A stretch of 64,000 nucleotides of DNA, from assembly GCF_014699055.1 (NCBI RefSeq), contig NZ_JACXAC010000004.1, forward strand, positions 707,285-771,284, written 5' to 3'. Origin of the DNA: Hymenobacter armeniacus (GTDB lineage Bacteria > Bacteroidota > Bacteroidia > Cytophagales > Hymenobacteraceae). The notes under the pieces are model-generated. The model had not been told where the DNA came from and made no database searches. It saw only the letters and a program-made list of their open reading frames with translations. The translations under genes were made by a program, and so were the position numbers. How positions within the stretch are numbered: position 1 is the stretch's first letter; each line of letters begins with the position of its first letter. Of the stretch, positions 53,444-61,438 are shown piece after piece.

Positions 53444-53848
53444 ATGTCTGCTGCTCTGCGCTATTATGTTGGATTCAAGACAAGTGGAAGCATACCTCGG
53501 ATAGAAAAGTTGTTGCTCGATACAATTGATATCACTGGGTTATCAATTGTTGCTACTAGTAACGTGAATGAGGATGGAAAGAGAGTTTTAGTCTGGATTA
53601 TAAAGGCTAAATCCAGAGGGGGTATTTTCAAAGATTCAATGGAGGTAAGAATTTTTGAGTATGATGGCGAATATATAATTGTGAGTAATCCTGCTAGTAG
53701 GGGAGCCCCGTATTTAGTTGTTAGCCTTCTATTCGTATTCCAACAATTAGGTGGAGTGCTAAACGATATCCTTCCGGATTGGGCCGGTAAATCATGGGAC
53801 GTTGTGAGGCCTAGTTGGAATTCAAGCAAAGTCCATACTCCAGAATAG
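53444..53848 (+). CDS. AT-rich orphan gene, 134 aa
   Basis: A complete frame starting MSAALRYYVGFKTSG, with two strand-rich parts (LSIVATSNVNEDGKRVLVWIIK and MEVRIFEYDGEYIIVSN spread over residues 33-88) and a hydrophobic helix (YLVVSLLFVFQQLGGVL). Composition is far more AT-rich (about 40% GC by eye) than neighbours at 60-70%, and codons such as ATA and AGA are frequent, which points to acquisition from elsewhere. No family recognised. It is followed by a tandem repeat array. Confidence 0.6.
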   Translation: MSAALRYYVGFKTSGSIPRIEKLLLDTIDITGLSIVATSNVNEDGKRVLVWIIKAKSRGGIFKDSMEVRIFEYDGEYIIVSNPASRGAPYLVVSLLFVFQQLGGVLNDILPDWAGKSWDVVRPSWNSSKVHTPE

Positions 53849-53990
53849 AAAGAAAGCGTGAACAATAGGCTATTCATACATAATTGCCTACTGAACCAGC
53901 AACTGAAAGCGGCGGAAGCTCCCGCAGTTTCGGCAGCTTTTCGCATGGGGGCGGGCGGCTTTTCACCGCTTGCCGAAGCTCGCTTGCTAC
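53849..53990. other. intergenic segment leading into the repeat array
   Basis: Together with the array it makes a 438-base gap between the orphan gene and the AraC gene. GC rises sharply across it. No gene or terminator seen. Confidence 0.5.
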
Positions 53991-54260
53991 TTCCGGATGC
54001 CCGCCAAACGGTTCCGGACTACAAACCTTTGCTTCCGGACGCTCGCCAATCGTTTCCGGACGCCTGCCAACCGCTTCCGGACCGCAAACCTTAGCATCCG
54101 GAGCCTCGCCAAACGCTTCCGGATGCCCGCCAACCGTTTCCGGACACTTGCCAGTCGTTTCGGGACCACAAACCTTCGTTCAGGACGACAAACCTTTCAT
54201 CAGGACGATAAACCTTCGGCCCGGACCACAAACCTTCGGTCAGGACTACAAACCTCCGCC
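53991..54260. repeat. degenerate 21-bp tandem repeat array, about 13 units
   Basis: Units of 21 (then 20-21) bases. Units 1, 3, 4, 6, 7 and 8 read like TTCCGGAYGCCYGCCAACCG, and units 2, 5 and 9-13 like TTCCGGACTACAAACCTTCG, later with CAGGAC at the start. The first eleven boundaries are at 53991, 54012, 54033, 54054, 54075, 54096, 54117, 54138, 54159, 54180 and about 54200. As 21 is a multiple of three, several frames stay open across it. It ends about 25 bases before the AraC start. Confidence 0.9.
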
Positions 54261-54286
54261 CTATTTGATATGCTTACTTTTGAAGC

Positions 54287-55171
54287 ATGTCACCCCAGTC
54301 CCTCACGCCCGCTAACAACCCCGTGGCCTCGGGCAGCTTCAACGTGTACGCCCGCGAGCAATTCATCAGCGACAAGGTGGCGTTTGGGCGGCGCGACTAC
54401 TACAAGATTTCGCTGCTCACTGGCAGCAGCCGCTACAACTACGCCACCCGCGGCGTGCTGATTGACCGGCCCGCGCTGGTGTTTTCTAACCCGCTGATTC
54501 CGTATTCCTGGGAGCGGGTGTCGGAGGAGCAGGGCGGCTACCTGTGCATGTTCACCGAGGAGTTTCTCATTGTGAACGACCGGGCGGCCAGCCTGCAGGA
54601 GTCGCCGCTGTTCCGGCTGGGCTCCGACCCGGTGTACCTGGTGGATGAAACGCAGTACGCCGACCTGAGCTACTTCTTCCGCAAGATGCTGCAGGAGATG
54701 CACTCGGGCTACGTGTACCAGCAGGAGGTCACCCGCAACTACCTCAACCTGCTCATTCACGAAGCCCTGAAGCTGCAGCCGCAGGCCAGCTATTACCAGC
54801 ACCCCAACGCCGCCACGCGCATTGCGGCCTTGTTTCAAGGGCTGTTGGAGCGGCAGTTTCCCATCGACTCGCCCGCGCAGGGCCTGAAGCTGCGCACGCC
54901 CGGCGACTTCGCCCGCCAGCTCTCGGTGCACGTCAACCACCTCAACCGGGCCGTGCGCGACCTCACCGGCAAAACCACTTCCGTGCACATCGCCGAGCGC
55001 CTCATCCGCGAGGCCCGCGCCCTGCTGCAGCACACCGACTGGAGCACCGCCGAAATCGCCTACAGCCTCGGCTTCGAGTACCCGACCTACTTCAACAACT
55101 TCTTCAAGAAGCAAACCGGCACCACGCCCTCGGCCCACCGGGCGGCGGTGGGCCGGGTGCCGGCGGTTTGA
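54287..55171 (+). CDS. AraC family transcriptional regulator
   Basis: A 294-aa regulator: N-terminal cupin-like sensor (residues 15-170) and a C-terminal double HTH (about 190-290): RTPGDFARQLSVHVNHLNRAV, IAERLIREARALLQHTDWSTAEIA and the AraC signature YSLGFEYPTYFNNFFKKQTGTTPSAHR. It probably controls the short-chain dehydrogenase gene 91 bases downstream, as AraC genes of this type often sit before one oxidoreductase. TACTTTTG (54275-54282), a perfect -7 match, is only 4 bases before the ATG, so the mRNA may be nearly leaderless, or GTG at 54323 may be the start. Confidence 0.9.
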   Translation: MSPQSLTPANNPVASGSFNVYAREQFISDKVAFGRRDYYKISLLTGSSRYNYATRGVLIDRPALVFSNPLIPYSWERVSEEQGGYLCMFTEEFLIVNDRAASLQESPLFRLGSDPVYLVDETQYADLSYFFRKMLQEMHSGYVYQQEVTRNYLNLLIHEALKLQPQASYYQHPNAATRIAALFQGLLERQFPIDSPAQGLKLRTPGDFARQLSVHVNHLNRAVRDLTGKTTSVHIAERLIREARALLQHTDWSTAEIAYSLGFEYPTYFNNFFKKQTGTTPSAHRAAVGRVPAV

Positions 55172-55262
55172 ATTTCTTATTCTTTCGTTTGAATCCCGTT
55201 AGGGCGCCGCGGCGGGGGAGGGGACTTTTGTGCTGTTCTACTAACCCAGTCAAAACCCTCTC

Positions 55263-56003
55263 ATGAAATACGTCCTCATCACCGGCGCCAACAAAAGCAT
55301 CGGCTTCGAAACCGCCCGCCAGCTGCTCCAGCACGGCTATTACGTGTACCTGGGCAGCCGCAACCTCGACAACGGCCAGCAGGCCGTGGCCCAATTGCAC
55401 GCCGAAGGCCTCAGCCAGGTCGAGCCCGTGCAAATTGACGTCACCGATGCCGCCTCGGTAGCCGCCGCCCGCCAGGCCATCGGCCAGAAAACTCCCGTCC
55501 TCGACGTGCTCATCAACAACGCCGGCATCAGCGGCGGGGGCGTGCCCCAAACCGCCATCGACACCAGCGTGGCCACGTTCAAGGAAGTGTACGACACCAA
55601 CGTATTCGGCGTGGTGCAGACCACCCAGGCCTTCCTCGACCTGCTGCGCGCCGCGCCCGCGCCCCGCATCGTGAACGTGACTTCGGGCCTGGGTTCGGTG
55701 AGCCTGAACGCCGACCCAGGCTGGAAGTACTACGCCGTGAAGACGGCCGCCTATGGCTCCTCCAAGGCCGCGCTCAACATGTACACCATCGTGCTGGCCT
55801 ACGAGCTGCGCGACACCCCGTTCAAAGTGAACGCCGTGGACCCCGGCTACACCGCCACCGATTTCAACCACCACAGCGGCCCCGGCACCGTGCCCGATGC
55901 GGCTGCCCGCGTAGTCAAAGCCGCTCAGTTGCCGTCGGATGGCCCCACCGGCCAGTTTTTCAGCGACGACAATGCGCCCGAAACCGGCATCAGCCCCTGG
56001 TAA
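55263..56003 (+). CDS. short-chain dehydrogenase/reductase, carbonyl-reductase-like
   Basis: A 246-aa classical SDR: cofactor site TGANKSIG, GSRN after the second strand (suggesting NADPH preference), NNAGISGGG, the serine in VTSGLGS and catalytic AYGSSK, then VNAVDPGYTATDFN. The insertion between Ser and Tyr resembles carbonyl reductase 1-like SDRs. Substrate unknown. The start is 32 bases after GACTTTTG, close to a -7 box. Likely regulated by the upstream AraC protein. Confidence 0.9.
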   Translation: MKYVLITGANKSIGFETARQLLQHGYYVYLGSRNLDNGQQAVAQLHAEGLSQVEPVQIDVTDAASVAAARQAIGQKTPVLDVLINNAGISGGGVPQTAIDTSVATFKEVYDTNVFGVVQTTQAFLDLLRAAPAPRIVNVTSGLGSVSLNADPGWKYYAVKTAAYGSSKAALNMYTIVLAYELRDTPFKVNAVDPGYTATDFNHHSGPGTVPDAAARVVKAAQLPSDGPTGQFFSDDNAPETGISPW

Positions 56004-56019
56004 TTCTAGCGCAGGGCCC

Positions 56020-56066
56020 AACGAAAAAGCGGCCGAAGCTACAGAAGCTTCGGCCGCTTTTTCGTT
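56020..56066. terminator. bidirectional terminator hairpin
   Basis: Perfect 21-bp arms (56020-56040 and 56046-56066), loop ACAGA, with A and T runs near the outer ends, between the converging SDR and DUF805 genes. Confidence 0.88.
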
Positions 56067-56082
56067 TTAGAAAAGGCAGTGC

Positions 56083-56448
56083 TTAGAAAGCCAGTGCGCG
56101 GCCTTTGGGGTCCTCGCCGTATTGGTTTTCGCCGGGCGTGCCTTCGGTGCAGGCCAGTACCAGCAGCCAGATGGCGCCCACCAAAGGAATGAAAACGATG
56201 AGCGTGAACCAGCCGCTTTTGCCCACGTCGTGCAGCCTCCTAACGCCTACGGCCAGGCCCGGAATGAACAAGGCAATGGCCAGCAGCCCGGAAATGGCAC
56301 CCCCGTTATCGCCCGTGAGTGCGTAGTCGGCCACGGCGGCCACAATAGAGAAAAGGAAGTTGAACAAGACGAACATCCAGTATTCTTTCCGGCGGGCGCG
56401 GCCGGAGAACACGGCATATTTTTTTAGAGCGAGTATGAAGTATTCCAT
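56083..56448 (-). CDS. DUF805 family membrane protein, 121 aa
   Basis: Matches the DUF805 (YhaH) pattern: MEYFILALKKYAVFSGRARRKEYW, four hydrophobic segments, the RRLHDVGKSGWF motif before the third helix, and the short polar tail GTPGENQYGEDP. Small inner-membrane proteins of unknown function. An open frame extends upstream of ATG 56448 but lacks family sequence. Confidence 0.9.
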   Translation of the reverse strand: MEYFILALKKYAVFSGRARRKEYWMFVLFNFLFSIVAAVADYALTGDNGGAISGLLAIALFIPGLAVGVRRLHDVGKSGWFTLIVFIPLVGAIWLLVLACTEGTPGENQYGEDPKGRALAF

Positions 56449-56638
56449 TGGCAATCTGGGGTAGCAAATCCTACTCGTAAGGCTTTTCGGTAACGCCCCG
56501 TTTTTTAGCGTGGGTTCTGGGCTCCACTGCCTCAGCCGGCAGAGGCGCCGGTTGAATGCCGGAGAAAAGTACGCATCCGAATCCAGTTCGCAATATTGTG
56601 TTCCTTCGTTATCATGATTTCTTAACCAGACCTGCCTC

Positions 56639-57226
56639 ATGTCCCGCACCGATGCCTTCGCCCAAACCCAGCCCGCCAGCCGTGCCGAGTGGCGGCAATG
56701 GCTGGCCGAGCACCACGCCAGCGCCCCCGGCGTGTGGCTGGTGTATTGCAAAAAAGCCAGCGGCCAGCCCAGCGTGACCTACTCCGAAGCGGTGGAAGAA
56801 GCCCTCTGCTTCGGCTGGATAGACTCGCACCCGCGCAAGCTCGACGCCGACCGCACGCAGCTGCTCTTCACCCCGCGCAAGCCCAAAAGCGGCTGGAGCA
56901 AGGTGAACAAAGAGCGGCTGGAGCGCCTCGAAGCCGCCGGCCGGCTCCAGCCCGCCGGGCTGGCCGCCATTGCCCGCGCTAAGCAAAACGGCGCCTGGGA
57001 AAGCCTCGACGCCGCCGAAGCCGGCCACGTGCCCGAAGACCTGGCCGAGGCTTTGGCGGCTAATGCGGCCGCGGAAGCCAGTTTTGCCGCCTTCGCGCCC
57101 TCGGCTCGGAAGCAGATTCTGACTTGGGTGCTGGGCGCCAAGCAGCCCGACACCCGCGCCCGCCGCGTGGCCGAAACCGTGCGCATGGCCGCCCTGGGCA
57201 AGCGGGCAAACTACGATAAAGAGTAG
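56639..57226 (+). CDS. YdeI/OmpD-associated family protein
   Basis: A 195-aa soluble protein: RAEWRQWLAEHHASAPGVWLVYCKK, VTYSEAVEEALCFGWIDS, the conserved FTPRKPKSGWSKVNKER, AGLAAIARAKQNGAW and a C-terminal YdeI-type helix pair (SARKQILTWVLGAKQPDTRARRV). The family has been linked with peptide resistance and bacteriocin protection in enterobacteria, but the biochemical role is not known. TTCCTTCG lies 30 bases before the start, similar to the -7 element seen elsewhere. Confidence 0.9.
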   Translation: MSRTDAFAQTQPASRAEWRQWLAEHHASAPGVWLVYCKKASGQPSVTYSEAVEEALCFGWIDSHPRKLDADRTQLLFTPRKPKSGWSKVNKERLERLEAAGRLQPAGLAAIARAKQNGAWESLDAAEAGHVPEDLAEALAANAAAEASFAAFAPSARKQILTWVLGAKQPDTRARRVAETVRMAALGKRANYDKE

Positions 57227-57252
57227 GGCAGGAGGGCGCAGAAGCCCGTCGT

Positions 57253-57348
57253 GCCGGGCGCAGCCGAGGCACCGCGCGCGGAGGGGTAATCAAAATCATC
57301 AGGCGAGTGGTTTACTGCGGCACGCGGGCTGCCTCGGCTGCGCCCGGC
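57253..57348. repeat. inverted repeat, REP-like
   Basis: 19-bp perfect arms GCCGGGCGCAGCCGAGGCA (57253-57271) and its reverse complement (57330-57348), with partial pairing continuing inwards, in the 210-base gap before the second DAC-domain gene. No T run; resembles a dispersed palindromic element. Confidence 0.7.
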
Positions 57349-57436
57349 CTGGCGTTTCTTTGAGTTCTTGGTCGAGCCTCGCCGCATCCGCCGCATCCTT
57401 GCCGCACCTGTTTCCCCTTTGCCGCTCCCACCCCGT

Positions 57437-58570
57437 ATGCTTTCCGAACCCACCTACCTCACGGCGCGCATGGCCGCGCCCATGATTGCGGCCCACTTTG
57501 CCCGGCACCACGCCGCCAGCCTGGAAGACGCCGACCGGCTGGCCGCGCCGCCCGAGGCGCAGTGGGTAGAGGCCGTAATTGACGTGGCCTTCTGGGCCAG
57601 CCTGCGCCGCGAGGAAGGGCACCCGCCCCGTATTTCGCTGGCCCTGCTGCCGCCCGAGCAAATCCGGCGGCCGCTGCTGTTTGGCCACAAGCGCCGCCTC
57701 ACGCCCTACAACCTGCTCAAGCTGGCGCCCGCCGTAGAGCAGCCCGGCATCCACCTCGGGGTGTGGCACGACGCCGACGGCCTCTACCTCTGGGGCACGG
57801 CCAACACCATTCCGTCGCTCTGCTTCGTGCTCGAAGTGGTGGAGCCCGGCCTGCTGGTGGCGAAGCACCGCCGTGTGGGCGGCTTCGGCAAGTACGTGAA
57901 CGTGGCCGTGCTGCGCGGCGACCACCTGCAGCTGGTGGACGAAGAGCACGGCGGCCTGGCCGACTGCCCGGCCCTGCGCGCTTTTCTGCCCGGCCGGAGC
58001 CTGCCCTCGGCCGGTTCCGGCGAGGTCGACAACGTGCTGCTGGAGCTGGCCGCCACCATGCGCGCCCACGGCCGCGGCGGCTTGGTGCTGGTGGTGCCCG
58101 CCGGCTCCGACCGGTGGCAGGAATCGGTGGTGCACCCGCTCACCTACCCCGTGACGCCGGCTTACAAGGGCATCAAGCTGCGGCGCCGGCCGGGGCAAAC
58201 GCGCCGCCGCCGGCAGGATTTGCTGCACCGCAGCATCGGGGTGGTGGGCGGCTTTACGGCCGTGGACGGGGCCACCGTCATCACCCAAGACTACCACCTG
58301 CTGGCTTTCGGGGCCAAGGTGACGCGCGCCGCCAGCAGCACGCCCGTCGAAACGATGACGCTGACCGAGCCCGTGGTGGGCAGCGAGCCCCGGCAGCTGC
58401 ACCCGGCCCAGAACGGCGGCACCCGCCATTTGGCCGCCGCTCAGTTTGTGCACGACCAGCACGACGCCATTGCGCTGGTGGCTTCCATGGACGGCTTTTT
58501 TACGGTTTTCGCCTGGTCGGAAGATTTGCAGCAGGTGCACGCTCACCGCATCGACGTACTGCTGCTTTGA
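57437..58570 (+). CDS. second DAC (DisA_N) domain protein, c-di-AMP synthase-like
   Basis: A 377-aa protein. The C-terminal half (about 205-365) has DAC features: GLVLVVPAG, the DGA motif in AVDGATVITQDYHLLAFGAKV (277-279), and GTRHLAAAQFV (328 onward) followed by DAIALVASMDGFFTVF. The canonical T-R-H-R reads T-R-H-L. The N-terminal half (VIDVAFWASLRREEGHPPR, LTPYNLLKLAPAV, LYLWGTANT) is a DACNV-like sensor region and differs from that of the DAC protein at 19005-20504. No membrane helix. A start at 57368 would add an Arg/Pro-rich segment, so ATG 57437 is used. Confidence 0.77.
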   Translation: MLSEPTYLTARMAAPMIAAHFARHHAASLEDADRLAAPPEAQWVEAVIDVAFWASLRREEGHPPRISLALLPPEQIRRPLLFGHKRRLTPYNLLKLAPAVEQPGIHLGVWHDADGLYLWGTANTIPSLCFVLEVVEPGLLVAKHRRVGGFGKYVNVAVLRGDHLQLVDEEHGGLADCPALRAFLPGRSLPSAGSGEVDNVLLELAATMRAHGRGGLVLVVPAGSDRWQESVVHPLTYPVTPAYKGIKLRRRPGQTRRRRQDLLHRSIGVVGGFTAVDGATVITQDYHLLAFGAKVTRAASSTPVETMTLTEPVVGSEPRQLHPAQNGGTRHLAAAQFVHDQHDAIALVASMDGFFTVFAWSEDLQQVHAHRIDVLLL

Positions 58571-58607
58571 GGCAGCACAGGCGAGCTGCATCCGGCGCTT
58601 TTGTGGT

Positions 58608-58615
58608 TAGCTTCG
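58608..58615 (+). promoter_or_regulatory. candidate -7 element TAGCTTCG
   Basis: One base from TAnnTTTG, 33 bases before the ATG at 58649. No clear -33 box. Confidence 0.4.
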
Positions 58616-58648
58616 CTCCCTGTTTTCACGCCCGAGCTCTACTGTCCG

Positions 58649-59857
58649 ATGCCTTTTTGTGTACGCCGCTGCGCCTTTTTCGTGTTGATGCTGCTGGCTG
58701 CGCACCAGGGATTTAGCCAGGCCGCCGCTCCGGCCGCGCTGGCGCAGGCAGCTAAGCTGGAAGCCGAAAAGAAATATGAATCGGCCTATCAGGTCCTCGA
58801 TAAAGCGGACCCCAAAAACCAGCAGCCCGCCGTGGTGCTGCAAAAGGAAAAGCTCCTGCTCAACTACTACCTGATTGCCCTCAACTTTCAGGGTTTCGGG
58901 CTGAAAGACCTGGCCGCGGGCGAAACGGTGGAGCGCCTGCGCGGCAAGGAAGGCAACTACAGCATGCACCTGCTCGACATTCCGCAAACGCTGGCGCGGC
59001 TGCAGAAACAGTTTCCGCAGGATTACCGCCTCAGCCAGGGCCTGGGCGACTACTATTACCGCGCCATGCTCTGCCACTGCGGCGAGCAGGACAAGACCGA
59101 AGCGCAACTGCTGGATTTGGTGATTGAGCACTACGGCCGGGCCCATGCGCACCAGTTGGGCGATTTCATGACGTATTACGCCGTGGGCTACGGCCACCTC
59201 GCGCAGGGCCGGGCCCAGCCCAGCGTGGCCCCGTTTGAGAAGTCCATCGCCCTGAATCCGCAATACCCCGACGCGCCCTACAACCTGGCGTACGCTCTGC
59301 TGCAGCTGAAAAAGCCGGCCGAAGCCATTCCCTACGCCCAAACCTCGCTCCGGCTCTACACCGACCCCGCCCTAAAGGCCGATGCCGCCCGCATGCTCGG
59401 GGAGCTCTACCAGCAGCAACAGCAGCCCGCTGAGGCCAAAAAGGCGCTGCTGCAAAGCCTGGACCTGCAGCCCCAGCACTATGCCACGGTGCGCAGCCTG
59501 CTGGAGCTCGCCGTGACCACGCACGCGGCCGACGCCACCGCCTGGGCCACCCGCCTCTACCGCCTCAATCCGGCCGACGACCAGATGTTTTCCGACATCA
59601 TGGACATCTACCAGGCCCAAAACCAGTGGGCCGAAGCGGAAGCGTTTTTCAGCGGCCAGCTGCCCGCGGCGCCGAAAACGCCCGCGGCGCAGGGCCTGCT
59701 GCACCTGTACCTGGCCATCCTCAACATGCAGCTCAGGCGCCCGCAGGTGGCCCGCCCGCATTTCCTGACCGCCCAAACCCAGCTGAAAAAAGTGGCCAAG
59801 CCCGACAACCCGCTGTTTCAGATGATTGAAAAAGGGCTGGCCGAGAGCAAGCCCTAG
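58649..59857 (+). CDS. exported TPR protein, 402 aa
   Basis: Signal peptide (FFVLMLLAAHQGFSQ), then mostly helical tetratricopeptide repeats. Clear units: YPDAPYNLAYALLQLKKPAEA and AARMLGELYQQQQQPAEA with the usual W/L/G/Y/A spacing, from about residue 170 onward. A CHC motif (AMLCHCGEQDK) near residue 150 is unusual for a TPR protein. Likely a periplasmic scaffold; partner unknown. It ends 13 bases before the converging membrane protein gene. Confidence 0.82.
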   Translation: MPFCVRRCAFFVLMLLAAHQGFSQAAAPAALAQAAKLEAEKKYESAYQVLDKADPKNQQPAVVLQKEKLLLNYYLIALNFQGFGLKDLAAGETVERLRGKEGNYSMHLLDIPQTLARLQKQFPQDYRLSQGLGDYYYRAMLCHCGEQDKTEAQLLDLVIEHYGRAHAHQLGDFMTYYAVGYGHLAQGRAQPSVAPFEKSIALNPQYPDAPYNLAYALLQLKKPAEAIPYAQTSLRLYTDPALKADAARMLGELYQQQQQPAEAKKALLQSLDLQPQHYATVRSLLELAVTTHAADATAWATRLYRLNPADDQMFSDIMDIYQAQNQWAEAEAFFSGQLPAAPKTPAAQGLLHLYLAILNMQLRRPQVARPHFLTAQTQLKKVAKPDNPLFQMIEKGLAESKP

Positions 59858-59870
59858 CCGCAGCTTTGCC

Positions 59871-60425
59871 TCAAGCCAGCAGCCAAAAGCGCCAGCCGCC
59901 CCAGTACTGCGCGTAGTGCGCAGCAAACGGCCGTAGCTGGCGGCTGAGCGGCAAGTGATGCCCCGCGGCGTAAGCGTCGTAAGCCGTGCTGTCGGGAAAG
60001 GTTTGGCGAAGGTTCGAGCCGAGGTCGTAGGTGTAGAACAGGTTGTCGTCGGCTTGGGCGCAGAGCACGTCGTCGGCCAGTTGGTAGGCCACGACTTCGG
60101 ATTGGTCGATGGCGCGGACGGGTTCGAAGTAGGCCATGGTGCCGTTGATTTCTTCCATGGCCTCGCCGTGGCCCAGCGGGATGCGGGCGTAGTCGCCCAG
60201 GCCGTGGTTGCCCCAATACGTGAGCGAATACAGGAACAAGCCCACCGAAATCAGAAACCCGTAGCGCCACCAAAACCGCTTGGGCCGGGTGCTGGCCCGG
60301 GCAAACGGGCTGGTGGGGTCCACCGTGCGCACAAACTTGGCCACTTGCAGCAGCAAGGCGGCGTAGACCGAGGCCAGCACCGAAATTTTAACTACCGTGA
60401 AAACGAGGTGAACGAGAACTTCCAC
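59871..60425 (-). CDS. hypothetical membrane protein, 184 aa
   Basis: Two membrane helices in the N-terminal part (LVHLVFTVVKISVLASVYAALLL and FLISVGLFLYSLTYWGN, about residues 5-27 and 57-73) followed by an external domain of about 110 residues with Asp/Tyr-rich loops and several Trp near the end. No family recognised. Single gene; the start is at 60425, and 217 bases separate it from the divergent small basic protein gene. Confidence 0.7.
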   Translation of the reverse strand: MEVLVHLVFTVVKISVLASVYAALLLQVAKFVRTVDPTSPFARASTRPKRFWWRYGFLISVGLFLYSLTYWGNHGLGDYARIPLGHGEAMEEINGTMAYFEPVRAIDQSEVVAYQLADDVLCAQADDNLFYTYDLGSNLRQTFPDSTAYDAYAAGHHLPLSRQLRPFAAHYAQYWGGWRFWLLA

Positions 60426-60642
60426 GCGAAGGCAATGAATTATGGAGCAGCAACGGCACTCGCCAGACCGGGTGAGCCAACCGCCGATGGCCGGCGGCGC
60501 AAATAAATCGGAAACATTACGGGCCCTGCTTCCGAATACTCTAATTCGCCGGCCGCGTCCCTGCCCCCGGTGTTGCGTTTACTACGCCATGGCTTTCCCA
60601 CTGCAGTTTTTTCTGGAAACCGTTGTTTTACCGAACCTTCTC

Positions 60643-61008
60643 ATGGCCAAGAACAAAAAGAAAAAGCACAAAAAAGACGACGTGTCGGAAGATATTCTGG
60701 ACGTCGCCACCTTGTCCATCAGGAAGTTTCGCAAGGTGACCAAAGAAATTGGCAAGCTCAGCACCGGCCAGAAACTGGTGGGCGGCATTGCGCTGGTGGC
60801 CGCCGGGCTGGCCTACCTGGCCTCGCAGGAGGAAGAGGGCGCCGGCCCCGAGCGGGCCGATGAGGCGACGCCGCTGAAGCTGCACGCCCACCGGCCCGAC
60901 GCCGACGATGAAACCGACGCCGACGACTACGAAACCGAAGCGCCCCCGAAGCCCCACAAACACCGAAAAATCACCAAGGCCCGCCCCAAGCCCGGCCCGG
61001 AGGTCTAA
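60643..61008 (+). CDS. small basic membrane-anchored protein, 121 aa (paralogue A)
   Basis: Starts MAKNKKKKHKKDD, then a helix (SIRKFRKVTKEIGKLSTGQK), one hydrophobic segment (LVGGIALVAAGLAYLA, about residues 45-60) and an acidic tail with Asp/Thr repeats ending in a basic cluster. It shares GKLST-x-QK-x-VGG-x-ALVA-x-GL-x-YL with the next gene, so they are tandem paralogues. A longer frame upstream of ATG 60643 is not supported. Function unknown. Confidence 0.7.
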   Translation: MAKNKKKKHKKDDVSEDILDVATLSIRKFRKVTKEIGKLSTGQKLVGGIALVAAGLAYLASQEEEGAGPERADEATPLKLHAHRPDADDETDADDYETEAPPKPHKHRKITKARPKPGPEV

Positions 61009-61056
61009 ATCCGGAGGAATTCCCGCGCACATCACCCGTACCAACCTCACCTCGTC

Positions 61057-61338
61057 ATGAAAAAGACCAAGAAAAACAAAGCCGCCAAAAAAGCCACCCT
61101 GCTGGGCGGCGCCACCAAGTCGCTCAAGAAGCTGGGCAAGGGCAAAGGCCTCGGCAAGCTCAGCACCACCCAGAAAGTGGTGGGCGGCGCGGCACTCGTG
61201 GCCCTGGGCCTGAGCTACCTCTCGAAGCGCCGCGCCGGCAAAGCCGCCGAAGCCACCGCGCCCACCAGCAGCACCAGCGCCACTTCCGACGCCCTGGCCG
61301 CCGAAGAAAGCCTGGCCGCCATGGACGGCAACGCCTAG
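61057..61338 (+). CDS. small basic membrane-anchored protein, 93 aa (paralogue B)
   Basis: Lys-rich start (MKKTKKNKAAKKAT), Gly/Lys-rich region, the shared block GKLSTTQKVVGGAALVALGL with a membrane helix at about residues 44-58, then an Ala/Ser/Thr tail. Paralogue of the preceding gene, 48 bases downstream and in the same direction, so probably one transcript. No family recognised. Confidence 0.7.
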   Translation: MKKTKKNKAAKKATLLGGATKSLKKLGKGKGLGKLSTTQKVVGGAALVALGLSYLSKRRAGKAAEATAPTSSTSATSDALAAEESLAAMDGNA

Positions 61339-61348
61339 AGGGGTGCAG

Positions 61349-61368
61349 AGACGCACTATTTTGCGTCT
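61349..61368. repeat. short palindrome AGACGCA-N6-TGCGTCT
   Basis: A 7-bp perfect inverted repeat 11 bases after a stop codon, separate from the true terminator at 61384-61418. It resembles a short dispersed palindrome; no function evident. Confidence 0.4.
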
Positions 61369-61383
61369 TACCGGCCCAAACGC

Positions 61384-61418
61384 AAAAAGGCTGACGCTCC
61401 GCGAGCGTCAGCCTTTTT
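61384..61418. terminator. bidirectional terminator hairpin
   Basis: Perfect 15-bp arms (61384-61398 and 61404-61418), loop CCGCG, with A and T runs at both ends, between converging genes. Confidence 0.85.
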
Positions 61419-61438
61419 CTATTTACTGAAGTACGGCG

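Noticed and set aside
53991..54260. CRISPR array
   Set aside because: Units are contiguous and degenerate with no unique spacers, and no cas genes are present.
53970..54461. Repeat-peptide gene made from the 21-bp array
   Set aside because: Open in several frames only because the unit is 21 bases, and it overlaps the AraC coding region. Kept as a repeat and raised as a finding, not as a CDS.
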